Assembly: GCA_934630515.1 (NCBI GenBank)
Contig: CAKTVV010000014.1
Coordinates: 19,947-83,946, forward strand
DNA length: 64,000 nt
Origin: an uncultured Eubacteriales bacterium
Lineage (GTDB): Bacteria > Bacillota > Clostridia > Oscillospirales > Acutalibacteraceae
Direction of reading: 5' to 3'
Made by a program: the position numbers and the translations under genes. The notes under the pieces were generated by a model. That model saw nothing but the letters and a program-made list of their open reading frames with translations. It made no database searches and had not been told where the DNA came from. This document shows, piece by piece, positions 36,026-46,985 of this stretch; position 1 is the stretch's first letter; the number at the start of each line of letters is the position of its first letter.

Positions 36026-38488
36026 ATGTATCGGTTCAAGCGATTTACGGAGAAAGCCAACACGGCGCTGAATCTGGCGATCGAGGCGGCACGGGAGATG
36101 GGGCACACCTATATCGGCACGGAGCATATCGTGCTGGGACTGCTGCGGGAGGGCAGCGGCGTGGCGGCGGTGGTACTGAATGCTCGGGGGATCACCGCTC
36201 TGCGGTATGGGGATAAGCTGACCCAAAGCGAAGGGGGCGGCGTTTACAGTCCGCTGACCCCGGACGATCTCACCCCCCGTGCCAAGGCGGCAATGGAGCT
36301 GGCGCTGACCGAGGCGGCGTTGACCCAGCAGCGGATCGCCGGGACGGAGCATATTCTGGCGGCGATATTGCGGGACGATACCAGTGTGGCGGTGCGGCTG
36401 CTGCAGCTGCTGGACGGACGTCCGGGCGAGCTGCTGGCGGACATCGCCCGGGCGATCGGCACCCCCGGCGGAGATGGGGGCGTGTTGGGCAGCAGCGCCG
36501 CCCGCAGCGACAGCCGCCCGGGGCGCAGCCGTACCCCGACGCTGGAGCAGTTCGGGCGGGATCTGACCCGTTTGGCACGGGCGGGGCAGTTGGATCCGGT
36601 CATCGGTCGGGAGGAGGAGATCGATCGGGTGATCCAGATCCTGTGCCGCCGCACCAAGAACAACCCCTGTCTCATTGGTGAGCCGGGGGTGGGCAAAACG
36701 GCGGTGGTGGAGGGTCTGGCGCAGCGGATCGTGGCGCAGGAGGTGCCGGAGCTGCTCCGGGGCAAGCGGCTTATCACGCTGGATCTTACCGGCATGGTAG
36801 CGGGAACCAAATATCGGGGGGATTTCGAGGAGCGGGTCAAGACCGCCCTCACCGAGGTGGAGAAGGCGGGGGATGTGCTGCTGTTTGTGGATGAGATGCA
36901 CAACCTCATCGGCACCGGCGCCGCCGAGGGGGCGGTGGACGCTGCCAACATCTTAAAGCCCCGGCTGGCACGGGGGGAGCTGCAGCTCATCGGCGCCACC
37001 ACCGTCACCGAATACCGCCGCCATGTGGAAAAGGATGCGGCGCTGGAGCGGCGCTTTCAGCCGGTGACGGTCGCCGAGCCGACGCCGGAGCAGACCGGGC
37101 AGATCCTGCGGGGGCTGCGGGAACGCTATGAAGCCCACCACCGGGTGCAGATCACCGACGAGGCGCTGGCGGCGGCGGTGCAGCTGTCGGTGCGGTATAT
37201 TCCGGATCGGTATCTGCCGGATAAGGCGGTGGATCTTATGGATGAGGCAGCGTCCCGGGTGCGGCTGCGGGCGCTGGCGGTACCCGCAGCGGCGCAGCAG
37301 CCGGAGGACGAGGGGCAGACGCTGGCGCAGGCGCAGCGGGAGGCGCTGCATCGGCAGGATTTTGAGCGGGCGGCACAGCTGCGGCAGCAGAGGCGGGCGT
37401 TGGCAGAGCGGCGGGAGGAAGCCCCGTCTGACGGGCAGCCGGAGGACGACGGCTGCCGGGTGACGGCGGCGGATGTGGCGCATATCGTCGCCGATTGGAC
37501 GGGTATCCCCGTGGAGCAGCTCAGCCGGGAGGAGTCCGCCCGGCTGCAGCAGCTGGAGACGGTACTGCACCGCCGGATGGTGGGGCAGGAGGAGGCGGTG
37601 ACAGCGGTGGCACGGGCGGTGCGCCGCAGCCGGGTGGGGCTGCAGGACGAGCGCCGCCCCGCCGGGTCGTTCATCTTCCTCGGCCCCACCGGCGTGGGAA
37701 AGACCGAGCTGTGCCGAGCACTGGCAGAGGCGCTGTTCGGGGATGAAAAGGCGCTGATCCGGCTGGATATGTCGGAATATATGGAAAAGCACACCGTTTC
37801 CCGGCTCATGGGGGCGCCGCCCGGCTATGTGGGCTATGAGGAGGGCGGTCAGCTCACGGAGCAGGTGCGGCGGCACCCCTATTCGGTGGTGGTGTTCGAC
37901 GAGATCGAAAAAGCCCACCCGGAGGTGAGCAATCTCCTGCTGCAGATCCTGGAGGAGGGGCAGCTCACCGACGGACAGGGGCGGCAGGTGGATTTCCGCC
38001 ATGCGCTGGTGGTGATGACCTCCAATGTGGGCGCCCGTCAGATCGCCGGAGAGAACCGGCTGGGCTTTGCCACGGAGCCGACGGCGGGCGGGGACAAAAA
38101 CCGGCGCACGGCGGCGCTGGGAGAGCTGAAAAAGCAATTCCGCCCGGAATTTCTCAACCGGGTGGATGAGGTGATCGTGTTCCACGCCCTGTCGCCCGCC
38201 GAGGTGGAGCAGATCGCCGCCCGGATGCTTGTGCAGCTGCGGCAGCGGGTGGAGCGGCTGGGCTATGTCTGCACCGTCGATCCGGCGGTGGCGGCGCAGG
38301 TGGCGCAGACGGGCTATGACCCGGTGTATGGCGCCCGTCCTTTGCGGCGGCAGCTGCGCCAGCAGGTGGACGATCCGCTGGCGGAGCAGCTGCTGGCGGG
38401 GGTGTACAGCCCGGGAGATACCGTCGCCATCACCGTGCAGGAGGGGCGTATCTGCTGCGGCAGGGCGCCGGCGGTCAGCCATGCGTGA
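36026..38488 (+). CDS. clpC: Clp protease ATPase ClpC
   Basis: 820 residues. Two Clp-N repeats (about 1-145), AAA-1 with Walker A GEPGVGKT (near 220), a middle UVR-type segment ([16 protein letters not shown], near 450), AAA-2 with [10 protein letters not shown] (near 555) and the C-terminal D2 domain. It unfolds substrates for ClpP. The usual ctsR-mcsA-mcsB neighbours are absent and no CtsR box is visible upstream. GGAGG lies upstream of 36026. Confidence 0.95.
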   Translation: MYRFKRFTEKANTALNLAIEAAREMGHTYIGTEHIVLGLLREGSGVAAVVLNARGITALRYGDKLTQSEGGGVYSPLTPDDLTPRAKAAMELALTEAALTQQRIAGTEHILAAILRDDTSVAVRLLQLLDGRPGELLADIARAIGTPGGDGGVLGSSAARSDSRPGRSRTPTLEQFGRDLTRLARAGQLDPVIGREEEIDRVIQILCRRTKNNPCLIGEPGVGKTAVVEGLAQRIVAQEVPELLRGKRLITLDLTGMVAGTKYRGDFEERVKTALTEVEKAGDVLLFVDEMHNLIGTGAAEGAVDAANILKPRLARGELQLIGATTVTEYRRHVEKDAALERRFQPVTVAEPTPEQTGQILRGLRERYEAHHRVQITDEALAAAVQLSVRYIPDRYLPDKAVDLMDEAASRVRLRALAVPAAAQQPEDEGQTLAQAQREALHRQDFERAAQLRQQRRALAERREEAPSDGQPEDDGCRVTAADVAHIVADWTGIPVEQLSREESARLQQLETVLHRRMVGQEEAVTAVARAVRRSRVGLQDERRPAGSFIFLGPTGVGKTELCRALAEALFGDEKALIRLDMSEYMEKHTVSRLMGAPPGYVGYEEGGQLTEQVRRHPYSVVVFDEIEKAHPEVSNLLLQILEEGQLTDGQGRQVDFRHALVVMTSNVGARQIAGENRLGFATEPTAGGDKNRRTAALGELKKQFRPEFLNRVDEVIVFHALSPAEVEQIAARMLVQLRQRVERLGYVCTVDPAVAAQVAQTGYDPVYGARPLRRQLRQQVDDPLAEQLLAGVYSPGDTVAITVQEGRICCGRAPAVSHA

Positions 38489-38553
38489 GCGGGCTGGACA
38501 CGGCGGCGGTTCTGTGGTATAATAAGGAAAATTGCAAGGAAAGGATTATACCA

Positions 38554-39072
38554 ATGGAACGATTGACAACGGCGGATTTCGACGCCGTATACCGGCTGAT
38601 GGAGGCGAGCTTTCCCGCCGACGAGCGCCGCACCCGGGCGGGGCAGCAGGCGCTGCTGGAGGAGCCTGCCTACCGGCTGTGGGGCGAATGGGACGATGGC
38701 GAGCTGATGGGCTTTGCGGCGGTATGGGAGCTGCAGCCCATGACCTTTGTGGAGCATTTAGCGGTGGAGCCGCGCCGGCGCAACGGCGGCACCGGCGGCC
38801 GGATGCTGGCGGCGCTGGCGGCGGAATATGGGGCGCTGTGCCTGGAGGTGGAGCTGCCCCATACGGAGATGGCTGCCCGCCGGGTGGGGTTTTACCGCCG
38901 TAACGGATTCCAGTATAATGACTACCCCTATATGCAGCCCGCTCTATCCCCCGGCAGCGTTCCGGTGCCGCTGCGCATTATGACCCGGGAGCGCCCTCTG
39001 TCCCCGGCGGAGTTTGCGGCGCTGCGGGAGCAGCTGTATGCCCGGGTGTATCGCTGCACCGGGCAGCGGTGA
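38554..39072 (+). CDS. GNAT family acetyltransferase
   Basis: 172 residues. The acetyl-CoA-binding region is VEHLAVEPRRRNGGTGGRMLAAL, followed by the late VGFYRRNGF. The substrate is unknown. GGAAAGGA precedes the start at 38554. It lies 65 nt behind clpC, possibly co-transcribed. Confidence 0.9.
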   Translation: MERLTTADFDAVYRLMEASFPADERRTRAGQQALLEEPAYRLWGEWDDGELMGFAAVWELQPMTFVEHLAVEPRRRNGGTGGRMLAALAAEYGALCLEVELPHTEMAARRVGFYRRNGFQYNDYPYMQPALSPGSVPVPLRIMTRERPLSPAEFAALREQLYARVYRCTGQR

Positions 39073-39092
39073 GGAAAAGCTATAGAAACGCA

Positions 39093-39135
39093 GAAACTCC
39101 CTCGGTTTTCGCTGTGCGAAAGACGGGGGAGTTTC
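39093..39135 (+). terminator. Terminator behind the GNAT gene
   Basis: 12-bp stem (39093-39104 with 39124-39135, one G-U) with a 19-nt loop that itself folds; followed by ATTGTGC. It is the left boundary of the accessory island. Confidence 0.7.
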
Positions 39136-39174
39136 ATTGTGCGCCACACCGGTTGCCGCCGGGGGCAGTGCCGG

Positions 39175-39486
39175 TCACCGCTGCTGGGAGGTGTCTCCCT
39201 GATTGGCGATGTAAAACTCGTGGACCAGCCGGGTCAGCGCCTGAATCTGGCTTTCTGTCAGCCCGTCCACCCGGATGGTCTTGTCCGTGTCCAACCCCAG
39301 CAGATAGTCGGTGGATACATGAAATTCCCGGGCGTATTTGATGAGCATATCCAGACTGACCGGGCGGGCGTCCGTCTCATAGGCGGAGATGATGGATTTT
39401 TTCACCCATAGCCGTCCCGCCAGCTGAGCCTGTGTCAGGTTTTTCGATAGGCGCAGCTCCTTGGCGATCTCCGAAAAGTCCCGCAT
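39175..39486 (-). CDS. XRE family transcriptional regulator
   Basis: 103 residues. HTH at about 10-55 (LRLSKNLTQAQLAGRLWVKK, then AYETDARPVSLDMLIKYAREF), followed by a short helical tail. GGAGAGG is upstream. A 12-bp inverted repeat at 39502-39547 lies over its promoter region. It is divergent from the AT-rich lipoprotein. Confidence 0.9.
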   Translation of the reverse strand: MRDFSEIAKELRLSKNLTQAQLAGRLWVKKSIISAYETDARPVSLDMLIKYAREFHVSTDYLLGLDTDKTIRVDGLTESQIQALTRLVHEFYIANQGDTSQQR

Positions 39487-39501
39487 TCCGTGTCATCCTC
39501 T

Positions 39502-39547
39502 CCACAAATATGAGACTATCATAACAGTGGGGTTTTCATATTCGTGG
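39502..39547. promoter_or_regulatory. Inverted repeat, likely XRE operator
   Basis: CCACAAATATGA (39502-39513) is matched at 11 of 12 positions by the complement of TCATATTCGTGG (39536-39547). It sits right upstream of the XRE start codon. Confidence 0.5.
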
Positions 39548-39613
39548 AATGGAGTACCGGTGTTTGTGGCTTGCTATTGGCAGGGCAGGAAATCGGTGAT
39601 AAGATGGAAATGC

Positions 39614-39644
39614 TGAGACCAAATTGTGCTTATATAAGGTCTCA
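39614..39644. repeat. Inverted repeat before the AT-rich lipoprotein
   Basis: TGAGACC (39614-39620) and GGTCTCA (39638-39644), 17 nt apart, just before the ribosome site. Could be an operator or a 5' hairpin. Confidence 0.4.
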
Positions 39645-39667
39645 AAAATAAGGAGGATGAAATAACT

Positions 39668-40438
39668 ATGAAATTGAGAAAAATCGTAATCGCTGGTTTG
39701 TGCTGCTGTTTGTTATGCGGCTGTGCATCACAAACGGAACTTACATCAAGCACCGACAATACTGCCGGAGAGACGTCTGCCGTTACAACCACGTCTACCT
39801 CGCAGGCGAAGGTGGAACAAACCACTACACAAAGCACGACAAGCAGTGTGAAACAAACAAATAAGCCTACTACGCAAACAACCAAAAATCAAACGACGCA
39901 GAGTGTAACCACAACAACGGCAAAGCAAACCTCTTACAACGATGTCTATTTATTTTTGCTAAACACGGCTAAGGCGGGGTCTTATATTGAGGAATTCAAA
40001 GCTAACTGTAATGTGATAGAGGAAGATAAAGAGGCTAATTGTAAATACTTTTTAGAATATTTTCCTGAAGGAGGAGGGTTGTGTCTAACAAGTTTTTCAA
40101 TAATAGCAAGTTGCAAAACGATTGAATGCTCAGTAAAAATTGATTCACAGGCTACTACGAAAATGACGGTGCTCTATACAGATAAATTTCAGGTTGGAGA
40201 AACTTTGAATGAATCTATATATGCCTCGGCATATACAGTGAAATCGCAATTTGTTGACGGGGGCACTGTGACTTGTGATTCTACTTTTACTGTTCCCACC
40301 ACATTAAAGGTTGACAAGTCGGAAATGGGCAATAAAATGTCTCAAAAAGCTGCTCTGTGTCTGAATTCTCTCAAAAGGTGGTTGTCGGCAAATACCTCAT
40401 ACACATTGGCGGATTTAGGATATACAAGTTATGTGTAA
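39668..40438 (+). CDS. AT-rich lipoprotein with Thr-rich stalk, unknown function
   Basis: 256 residues. Signal peptide with lipobox LLCGC, a Thr/Ser/Gln-rich stalk (about 22-92, repeats of TTTQ and TTK type), then a globular domain (about 95-256) with several Cys that I do not recognise. Codons and base content (A/T-rich, AAA, AAT, TTT) differ sharply from all neighbours, a sign of horizontal origin. AAGGAGG is upstream. Confidence 0.8.
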   Translation: MKLRKIVIAGLCCCLLCGCASQTELTSSTDNTAGETSAVTTTSTSQAKVEQTTTQSTTSSVKQTNKPTTQTTKNQTTQSVTTTTAKQTSYNDVYLFLLNTAKAGSYIEEFKANCNVIEEDKEANCKYFLEYFPEGGGLCLTSFSIIASCKTIECSVKIDSQATTKMTVLYTDKFQVGETLNESIYASAYTVKSQFVDGGTVTCDSTFTVPTTLKVDKSEMGNKMSQKAALCLNSLKRWLSANTSYTLADLGYTSYV

Positions 40439-40453
40439 AAAGGAGGACTCACG

Positions 40454-40627
40454 ATGACCCATTCATCCGCACCGGAGATGCTGGGCACGGCAACTGCGGC
40501 GGAACGCTGGAACGTCTCCCCCTCCACCGTGCAGCGCTGGTGCCGGGAGGGGAAAATCCCCGGCGCTGTGCAGGATGCGCCCGGACGCCCCTGGCACATT
40601 CCCGGCGATGCAGGCAGACCTGTTTGA
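40454..40627 (+). CDS. 57-residue excisionase-like helix-turn-helix protein
   Basis: Short gene with AGGAGG at 40441-40446, 7 nt before the ATG. The protein contains TAAERWNVSPSTVQRWCREG and then KIPGAVQDAPGRPWHIP, the MerR-like/excisionase (Xis, HTH_17) signature including the R-x-W-x-I-P end. GC-rich, unlike the gene just upstream. It starts 13 nt after that gene's stop, so it is probably co-transcribed. Confidence 0.75.
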   Translation: MTHSSAPEMLGTATAAERWNVSPSTVQRWCREGKIPGAVQDAPGRPWHIPGDAGRPV

Positions 40628-40643
40628 CCCTCTACAAAACACG

Positions 40644-40682
40644 ACCGCACCGCACCCGGAAAATATCCGGGTGCGGTGCGGT
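40644..40682. terminator. Bidirectional terminator, HTH gene / dapL
   Basis: Perfect 17-bp stem (40644-40660 with 40666-40682), 5-nt loop, then TTTTCTTTG on plus and TGTTTTGT on minus. It ends the island and the glt-gln-dap operon. Confidence 0.92.
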
Positions 40683-40711
40683 TTTCTTTGCATATCTGCC
40701 CATCTGACCGG

Positions 40712-41911
40712 TTATTTCTTCGGTGCGGTCTTTCCGAACAGCCGGACGATCCGGCGAGCCGCCTCCTTGGTCTCCTCCGTATCGCCGAAGGAGGACAGCC
40801 GGAAATATCCCTCGCCGCACTGCCCGAAGCCCTCGCCGGGGGTGCCGACGATCTGCGCCTCATGCAGCAGCCGGTCGAAGCACTCCCAGCTGCTCATCCC
40901 GTCGGGACACTGCATCCACACATAGGGGGCGTTTTGACCGCCGCAATACCAGATGCCGCACTGATCCAGCGCCGCCATCAGCACCCGGGCGTTGTGCTTA
41001 TACACCCGGATGTTTTCGTGAATTTGCCGCTGCCCCTCCGGGGTGAACACCGCCTCGGCGGCGCGCTGGGTGATGTAGGAGACGCCGTTGGTCTTGGTGG
41101 TGCGGTTACGCACCCACAGCGCCTGCAGCTGCATCCCGTCCCGCATCAGCTCCTTGGGGATCAGCGTATAGCCGCAGCGCATCCCCGTGAACCCCGCCGT
41201 CTTGGACAGGGAACAGATCTCAATGGCGCAGGTGCGGCTGCCGGAGATCTCAAAGATGCTGTGGGGGAGAGTCTCGTCCTCGATGAACGCCTCATAGGCG
41301 GCGTCGAAGATGATCACCGCTCCCTGCCGGTTGGCGTAGTCCACCCATGCCTGCAGCTTTTCTCGGCTGTATACAGCGCCGGTGGGGTTGTTGGGGGAGC
41401 AGAGATAAATGATGTCCGCCGCCACCGATTCGTCCGGCAGCGGGGCGAACCCGTCCGCCTCATAGGCGGGGACGTGGATTACCCGGTGTCCGGCGATGAT
41501 GTTGGTATCCACATAGGCGGGGTAGGTGGGCTCCACCACCAGAGCGGTGTTGTCGGCCCCGAACAGGTCCATAATGGCGCCCAGATCGTCCCCGGCGCCG
41601 CAGGAGATGAAGATCTCGTCCCGCTCAAAGGCGATGCCCCGGGCGGCGTAGTAGCTTTGTACCGCCACCTTCAGGTCGTGGGCGCCGCACTCCGGCATAT
41701 AGCCGTGAAAGGTCTTTTTCTGCGCCTGATCGTCCACCGCTTTATGCAGCGCCCGGATGACGGCGTCGCACAGGGGTAGGGTCACATCGCCAACCCCCAG
41801 CCGCAGCAGCTTTTCCTGAGGATGCTCCCGCTGATAGGCTTTCACTTTCTGCTCGATGTTGTAGAACAGATAGGAGCCTTTTAATTCCTTGTAATGCTCG
41901 TTGGCATGCAT
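40712..41911 (-). CDS. dapL: LL-diaminopimelate aminotransferase
   Basis: 399 residues from MHANEHYKELKGSYLFYNI. Converts tetrahydrodipicolinate and glutamate to LL-DAP in one step, replacing DapD/C/E. LGVGDVTLPLCDAV, CSPNNPTGAVY, and SLSKTAGFTGMRCGY (PLP Lys) are diagnostic. The ATG lies inside dapF, which overlaps it by 31 nt, so translation is coupled. Last gene of the operon. Confidence 0.95.
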   Translation of the reverse strand: MHANEHYKELKGSYLFYNIEQKVKAYQREHPQEKLLRLGVGDVTLPLCDAVIRALHKAVDDQAQKKTFHGYMPECGAHDLKVAVQSYYAARGIAFERDEIFISCGAGDDLGAIMDLFGADNTALVVEPTYPAYVDTNIIAGHRVIHVPAYEADGFAPLPDESVAADIIYLCSPNNPTGAVYSREKLQAWVDYANRQGAVIIFDAAYEAFIEDETLPHSIFEISGSRTCAIEICSLSKTAGFTGMRCGYTLIPKELMRDGMQLQALWVRNRTTKTNGVSYITQRAAEAVFTPEGQRQIHENIRVYKHNARVLMAALDQCGIWYCGGQNAPYVWMQCPDGMSSWECFDRLLHEAQIVGTPGEGFGQCGEGYFRLSSFGDTEETKEAARRIVRLFGKTAPKK

Positions 41912-42705
41912 TCTGTATCCACCTCTCCCTCGCATACAAATGCCGCCGGACCGGTCATGATCGCCCGCCCCTCCGGGGTGAGCCGCACCTGTAAATCGCC
42001 GCCGTCCAGCGTTACGGTCACCGCTGTGTCCGGCGGGCAATACCCCGCCGCCACCGCCGCCGCTACGCTGGCGCAGGCACCGGTGCCGCAGGCTAAGGTA
42101 ATGCCGCTGCCCCGTTCCCACACCCGCATCCGCAGGGCGGTGGGGGACAGCACCTGTACAAATTCCACATTCACCCCGCCGGGGAACGCCACGTGGCGCT
42201 CCAGCGCCGCTCCCAGCGTGGTGAGGGGCGCTGCCGCCGCATCTGCGGTGAATACCACGGCGTGGGGATTGCCCACCGACACCGGGGTGACGGTCACCGT
42301 CTGTCCGGCGGCAGTCAGCGTCCGGGGGGCGGAGACGGACACCGCCCCCATATCCACCGTCACGCTGTCCACTCTACCGTCGGTGACAGACAGGGTCAGG
42401 GTCTTGACGCCGGACAGGGTCTCCACCGTGAGGGTGGTCTTGGCGACATAGCCTTTCTCATAGACATATTTGCCCACGCAGCGGATGCCGTTGCCGCACA
42501 TCTGCGCCTCGCTGCCGTCGGCGTTGAATATCCGCATTTGAAAATCCGCCGTCTCCGACGGCAGGATCCAGATCATTCCGTCGGAGCCGACCCCGAAATG
42601 CCGGTCGGACAGCCGCACCGCCAGCGCCGCCGCATCCGGCGGCAGAGCGGGGGCGTACACATAGAGATAATCGTTGCCCAGCCCCTGCATTTTCGTAAAG
42701 TGCAT
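41881..42705 (-). CDS. dapF: Diaminopimelate epimerase
   Basis: 274 residues. Both catalytic cysteines are present: MCGNGIRC (Cys70) and LACGTGACAS (near 217). Converts LL-DAP to meso-DAP for peptidoglycan and lysine. AAGGAGG is upstream. It overlaps dapL by 31 nt and follows pyrG by 33 nt. Confidence 0.96.
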   Translation of the reverse strand: MHFTKMQGLGNDYLYVYAPALPPDAAALAVRLSDRHFGVGSDGMIWILPSETADFQMRIFNADGSEAQMCGNGIRCVGKYVYEKGYVAKTTLTVETLSGVKTLTLSVTDGRVDSVTVDMGAVSVSAPRTLTAAGQTVTVTPVSVGNPHAVVFTADAAAAPLTTLGAALERHVAFPGGVNVEFVQVLSPTALRMRVWERGSGITLACGTGACASVAAAVAAGYCPPDTAVTVTLDGGDLQVRLTPEGRAIMTGPAAFVCEGEVDTECMPTSITRN

Positions 42706-42738
42706 CGGGGTATACCTCCTTTCGGAACGGGACGGCGG

Positions 42739-44945
<2,207 letters not shown>

Positions 44946-44987
44946 GGACGTTCCCCCTTTCCGCTGGACCTTAGTGCCGCAGAGCGG

Positions 44988-46193
44988 TTATTTCGTATAA
45001 TAGCCGATGACCGTCTCCGGCAGGCAGGCGGCAATAAAGGCGCTGCTGCGTGCCTCATTCTTTGCCTGCGCCAGACTGCCGGGCAGGGTACGGAACCCGG
45101 CGGCGGTGTCGGCGGAGGCGGTATACAGGTTCACGTCGGCGGCGGGGGGCAGCGTCAGCTGCTGCCGCACGCCGTCCAGCCCCGCCCGAATGAGCAGCGC
45201 AAACGCCAGATAAGGGTTGCACAGCGGGTCGGGGGAGCGCAGCTCCGCCCGGCGGTATTCGCCGGTGGCGGCGGGGATGCGGATGAGCTGGGAGCGGTTC
45301 TCCCGGGACCAGGACACATACCGGGGTGCCTTATGGCTGCCGAACCGGCGGTAGGAGCTGTCGGTGGTGTTGAGGAACACCGTCAGCTCCGGGATGTGCC
45401 GCAGGATCCCGGCGATCACCTGCGCCATGGTCGCCTCGCCGGCGTGCGGCACGGAGAAATTGATGTGCATCCCGTTGCCGGGCTGATCCTCCAGCGGCTT
45501 GGGGGAAAAGTCCGCCCACAGCCCGTTGCGGGCGGCGATGGTGTTCACCACCGTGCGGAACGCCACGGCGTTGTCCGCCGCCGTCAGCGGGTCGGAATAG
45601 CGGAAGTCGATCTCGTTCTGCCCCGGCCCCTCCTCGTGGTGGGAGCTTTCCGGCAGGATCCCCATCTGCTCCAGCGTCAGGCAGATCTCCCGGCGCACAT
45701 TCTCGCCCTTGTCGTCCGGGGCGATGTCCATATAGCCCGCCCAGTCATAGGGGGTACGGGTGGGCTCTCCGGCCTCGTCCCGCTTGAAGAGGTAAAATTC
45801 CATCTCCGAGCCGAAGGAAAACTGCAAGCCTGCCTGCCGGGCGTCCGCCACCGCCTGCTGCAGCAGGGTGCGGGTATCGGCGGCACAGGGGGTGCCGTCG
45901 GGATGGGTCACGGCGCAGAACATCCGCACCACCTTGCCGTGATCCGGCCGCCAAGGCAGCAGGGACAGGGTGGAGGGGTCGGGGTGCAGCAGCAGGTCGG
46001 ACTGTACCTCACCGCCAAAGCCCGCCACAGCGGAGGCGTCGATGGCGATGCCGTCCCGGAATGCCCGCTCCAGCTCCTGGGGCATGATGGAGACGTTTTT
46101 CGGCTTGCCGGTGATGTCGCAGAATGCCATACGGATGAATTTTACGTCTTCCTCCGCCACATATTGCAGAACTTCCTCTTTGGAATATTTCAT
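44988..46193 (-). CDS. glnA: Glutamine synthetase
   Basis: 401 residues, about 40 shorter than the usual 440-residue GSI-alpha; the missing part is at the C-terminus, which ends soon after LPGSLAQAK. Active-site motifs are intact: GSEMEFYLF, EEGPGQNEIDF, GNGMHINFS, NRSQLIRIP and RRAELRSPDPLCNPYLAFA. Makes glutamine from glutamate, ammonia and ATP. GAAAGGA upstream. 18 nt behind the glutamate synthase GXGXG gene. Confidence 0.95.
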   Translation of the reverse strand: MKYSKEEVLQYVAEEDVKFIRMAFCDITGKPKNVSIMPQELERAFRDGIAIDASAVAGFGGEVQSDLLLHPDPSTLSLLPWRPDHGKVVRMFCAVTHPDGTPCAADTRTLLQQAVADARQAGLQFSFGSEMEFYLFKRDEAGEPTRTPYDWAGYMDIAPDDKGENVRREICLTLEQMGILPESSHHEEGPGQNEIDFRYSDPLTAADNAVAFRTVVNTIAARNGLWADFSPKPLEDQPGNGMHINFSVPHAGEATMAQVIAGILRHIPELTVFLNTTDSSYRRFGSHKAPRYVSWSRENRSQLIRIPAATGEYRRAELRSPDPLCNPYLAFALLIRAGLDGVRQQLTLPPAADVNLYTASADTAAGFRTLPGSLAQAKNEARSSAFIAACLPETVIGYYTK

Positions 46194-46211
46194 GGCTGCG
46201 CATCCTTTCTG

Positions 46212-46934
46212 TCAGTTGGATACATACATTTGTTTATAGGGGTTGTGGCTGTCGGGGGTCACCACGGTGTATTCCGCTGCCAGCAGCGGACGGGGATCGT
46301 ACCCGAACAGGGTGCAGAATTGTTCAATGAGGGGCGTCAGCTCCGCCCGGTCCTCCGGCGTGGCGGGAGCCACCACCGTCCGGTCGGGGAACCGCACTCC
46401 GGGCGCATGCCCCCGCAGGAACATCTTGCCGCCGTGCATTCCGGTGCAGGGGAAGTTGCCCACGATGGGCTTGTCGTCGGTGTGCAGCCCCAGCACCACA
46501 ATGCGGCCGCCCGCCTGATATTCGCCCAAAAAGCTGCCCGCCCGTCCGCCGATGACCAGCACCGGGCGCTTTTCGCCGTATTCCTTCATGTGGATGCCCG
46601 CCCGGTAGCCGGCGTTGCCCTGCACATAGATGGCGCCGCCCCGCATGGCGTAGCCGGCGGCGTCCCCCACGCTGCCGTGGATGACGATGGTGCCGTCGTT
46701 CATGGTGTCCCCCACGGCGTCCTGCGCATTGCCCCGGACGGTGATGGCGGCGCCGGTGAGATAGGCACCCAGCGCATTGCCGGGGACGCCCTCGATCTCC
46801 ACTGCGGCGTGGCTCATGCCGGCGGCGATATACCGCTGCCCCAGACAGCCGGTCAGGCGGCACGGCTCCTCCGCCGTCCGCAGCCGGGCATTGAGGGCGG
46901 TGTAATCCGCCCCCGTGGCGTCGATCGTGATCAT
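46212..46934 (-). CDS. Glutamate synthase GXGXG-domain polypeptide
   Basis: 240 residues. Beta-helix GXGXG domain with repeated GN and GD turns (GVPGNALGAYL, GNAQDAVGD, GSVGDAAGYAMRGG, GNAGYRAG), corresponding to the C-terminal domain of bacterial GltB alpha. In archaea, Thermotoga and many clostridia this domain is a separate polypeptide that holds the others together. Start at 46934 with AAAGGG 11 nt away. Confidence 0.92.
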   Translation of the reverse strand: MITIDATGADYTALNARLRTAEEPCRLTGCLGQRYIAAGMSHAAVEIEGVPGNALGAYLTGAAITVRGNAQDAVGDTMNDGTIVIHGSVGDAAGYAMRGGAIYVQGNAGYRAGIHMKEYGEKRPVLVIGGRAGSFLGEYQAGGRIVVLGLHTDDKPIVGNFPCTGMHGGKMFLRGHAPGVRFPDRTVVAPATPEDRAELTPLIEQFCTLFGYDPRPLLAAEYTVVTPDSHNPYKQMYVSN

Positions 46935-46985
46935 AGTATAACACACCCTTTGCCATTTTTCTACGGTTTTTTCCTGCGGTATACG

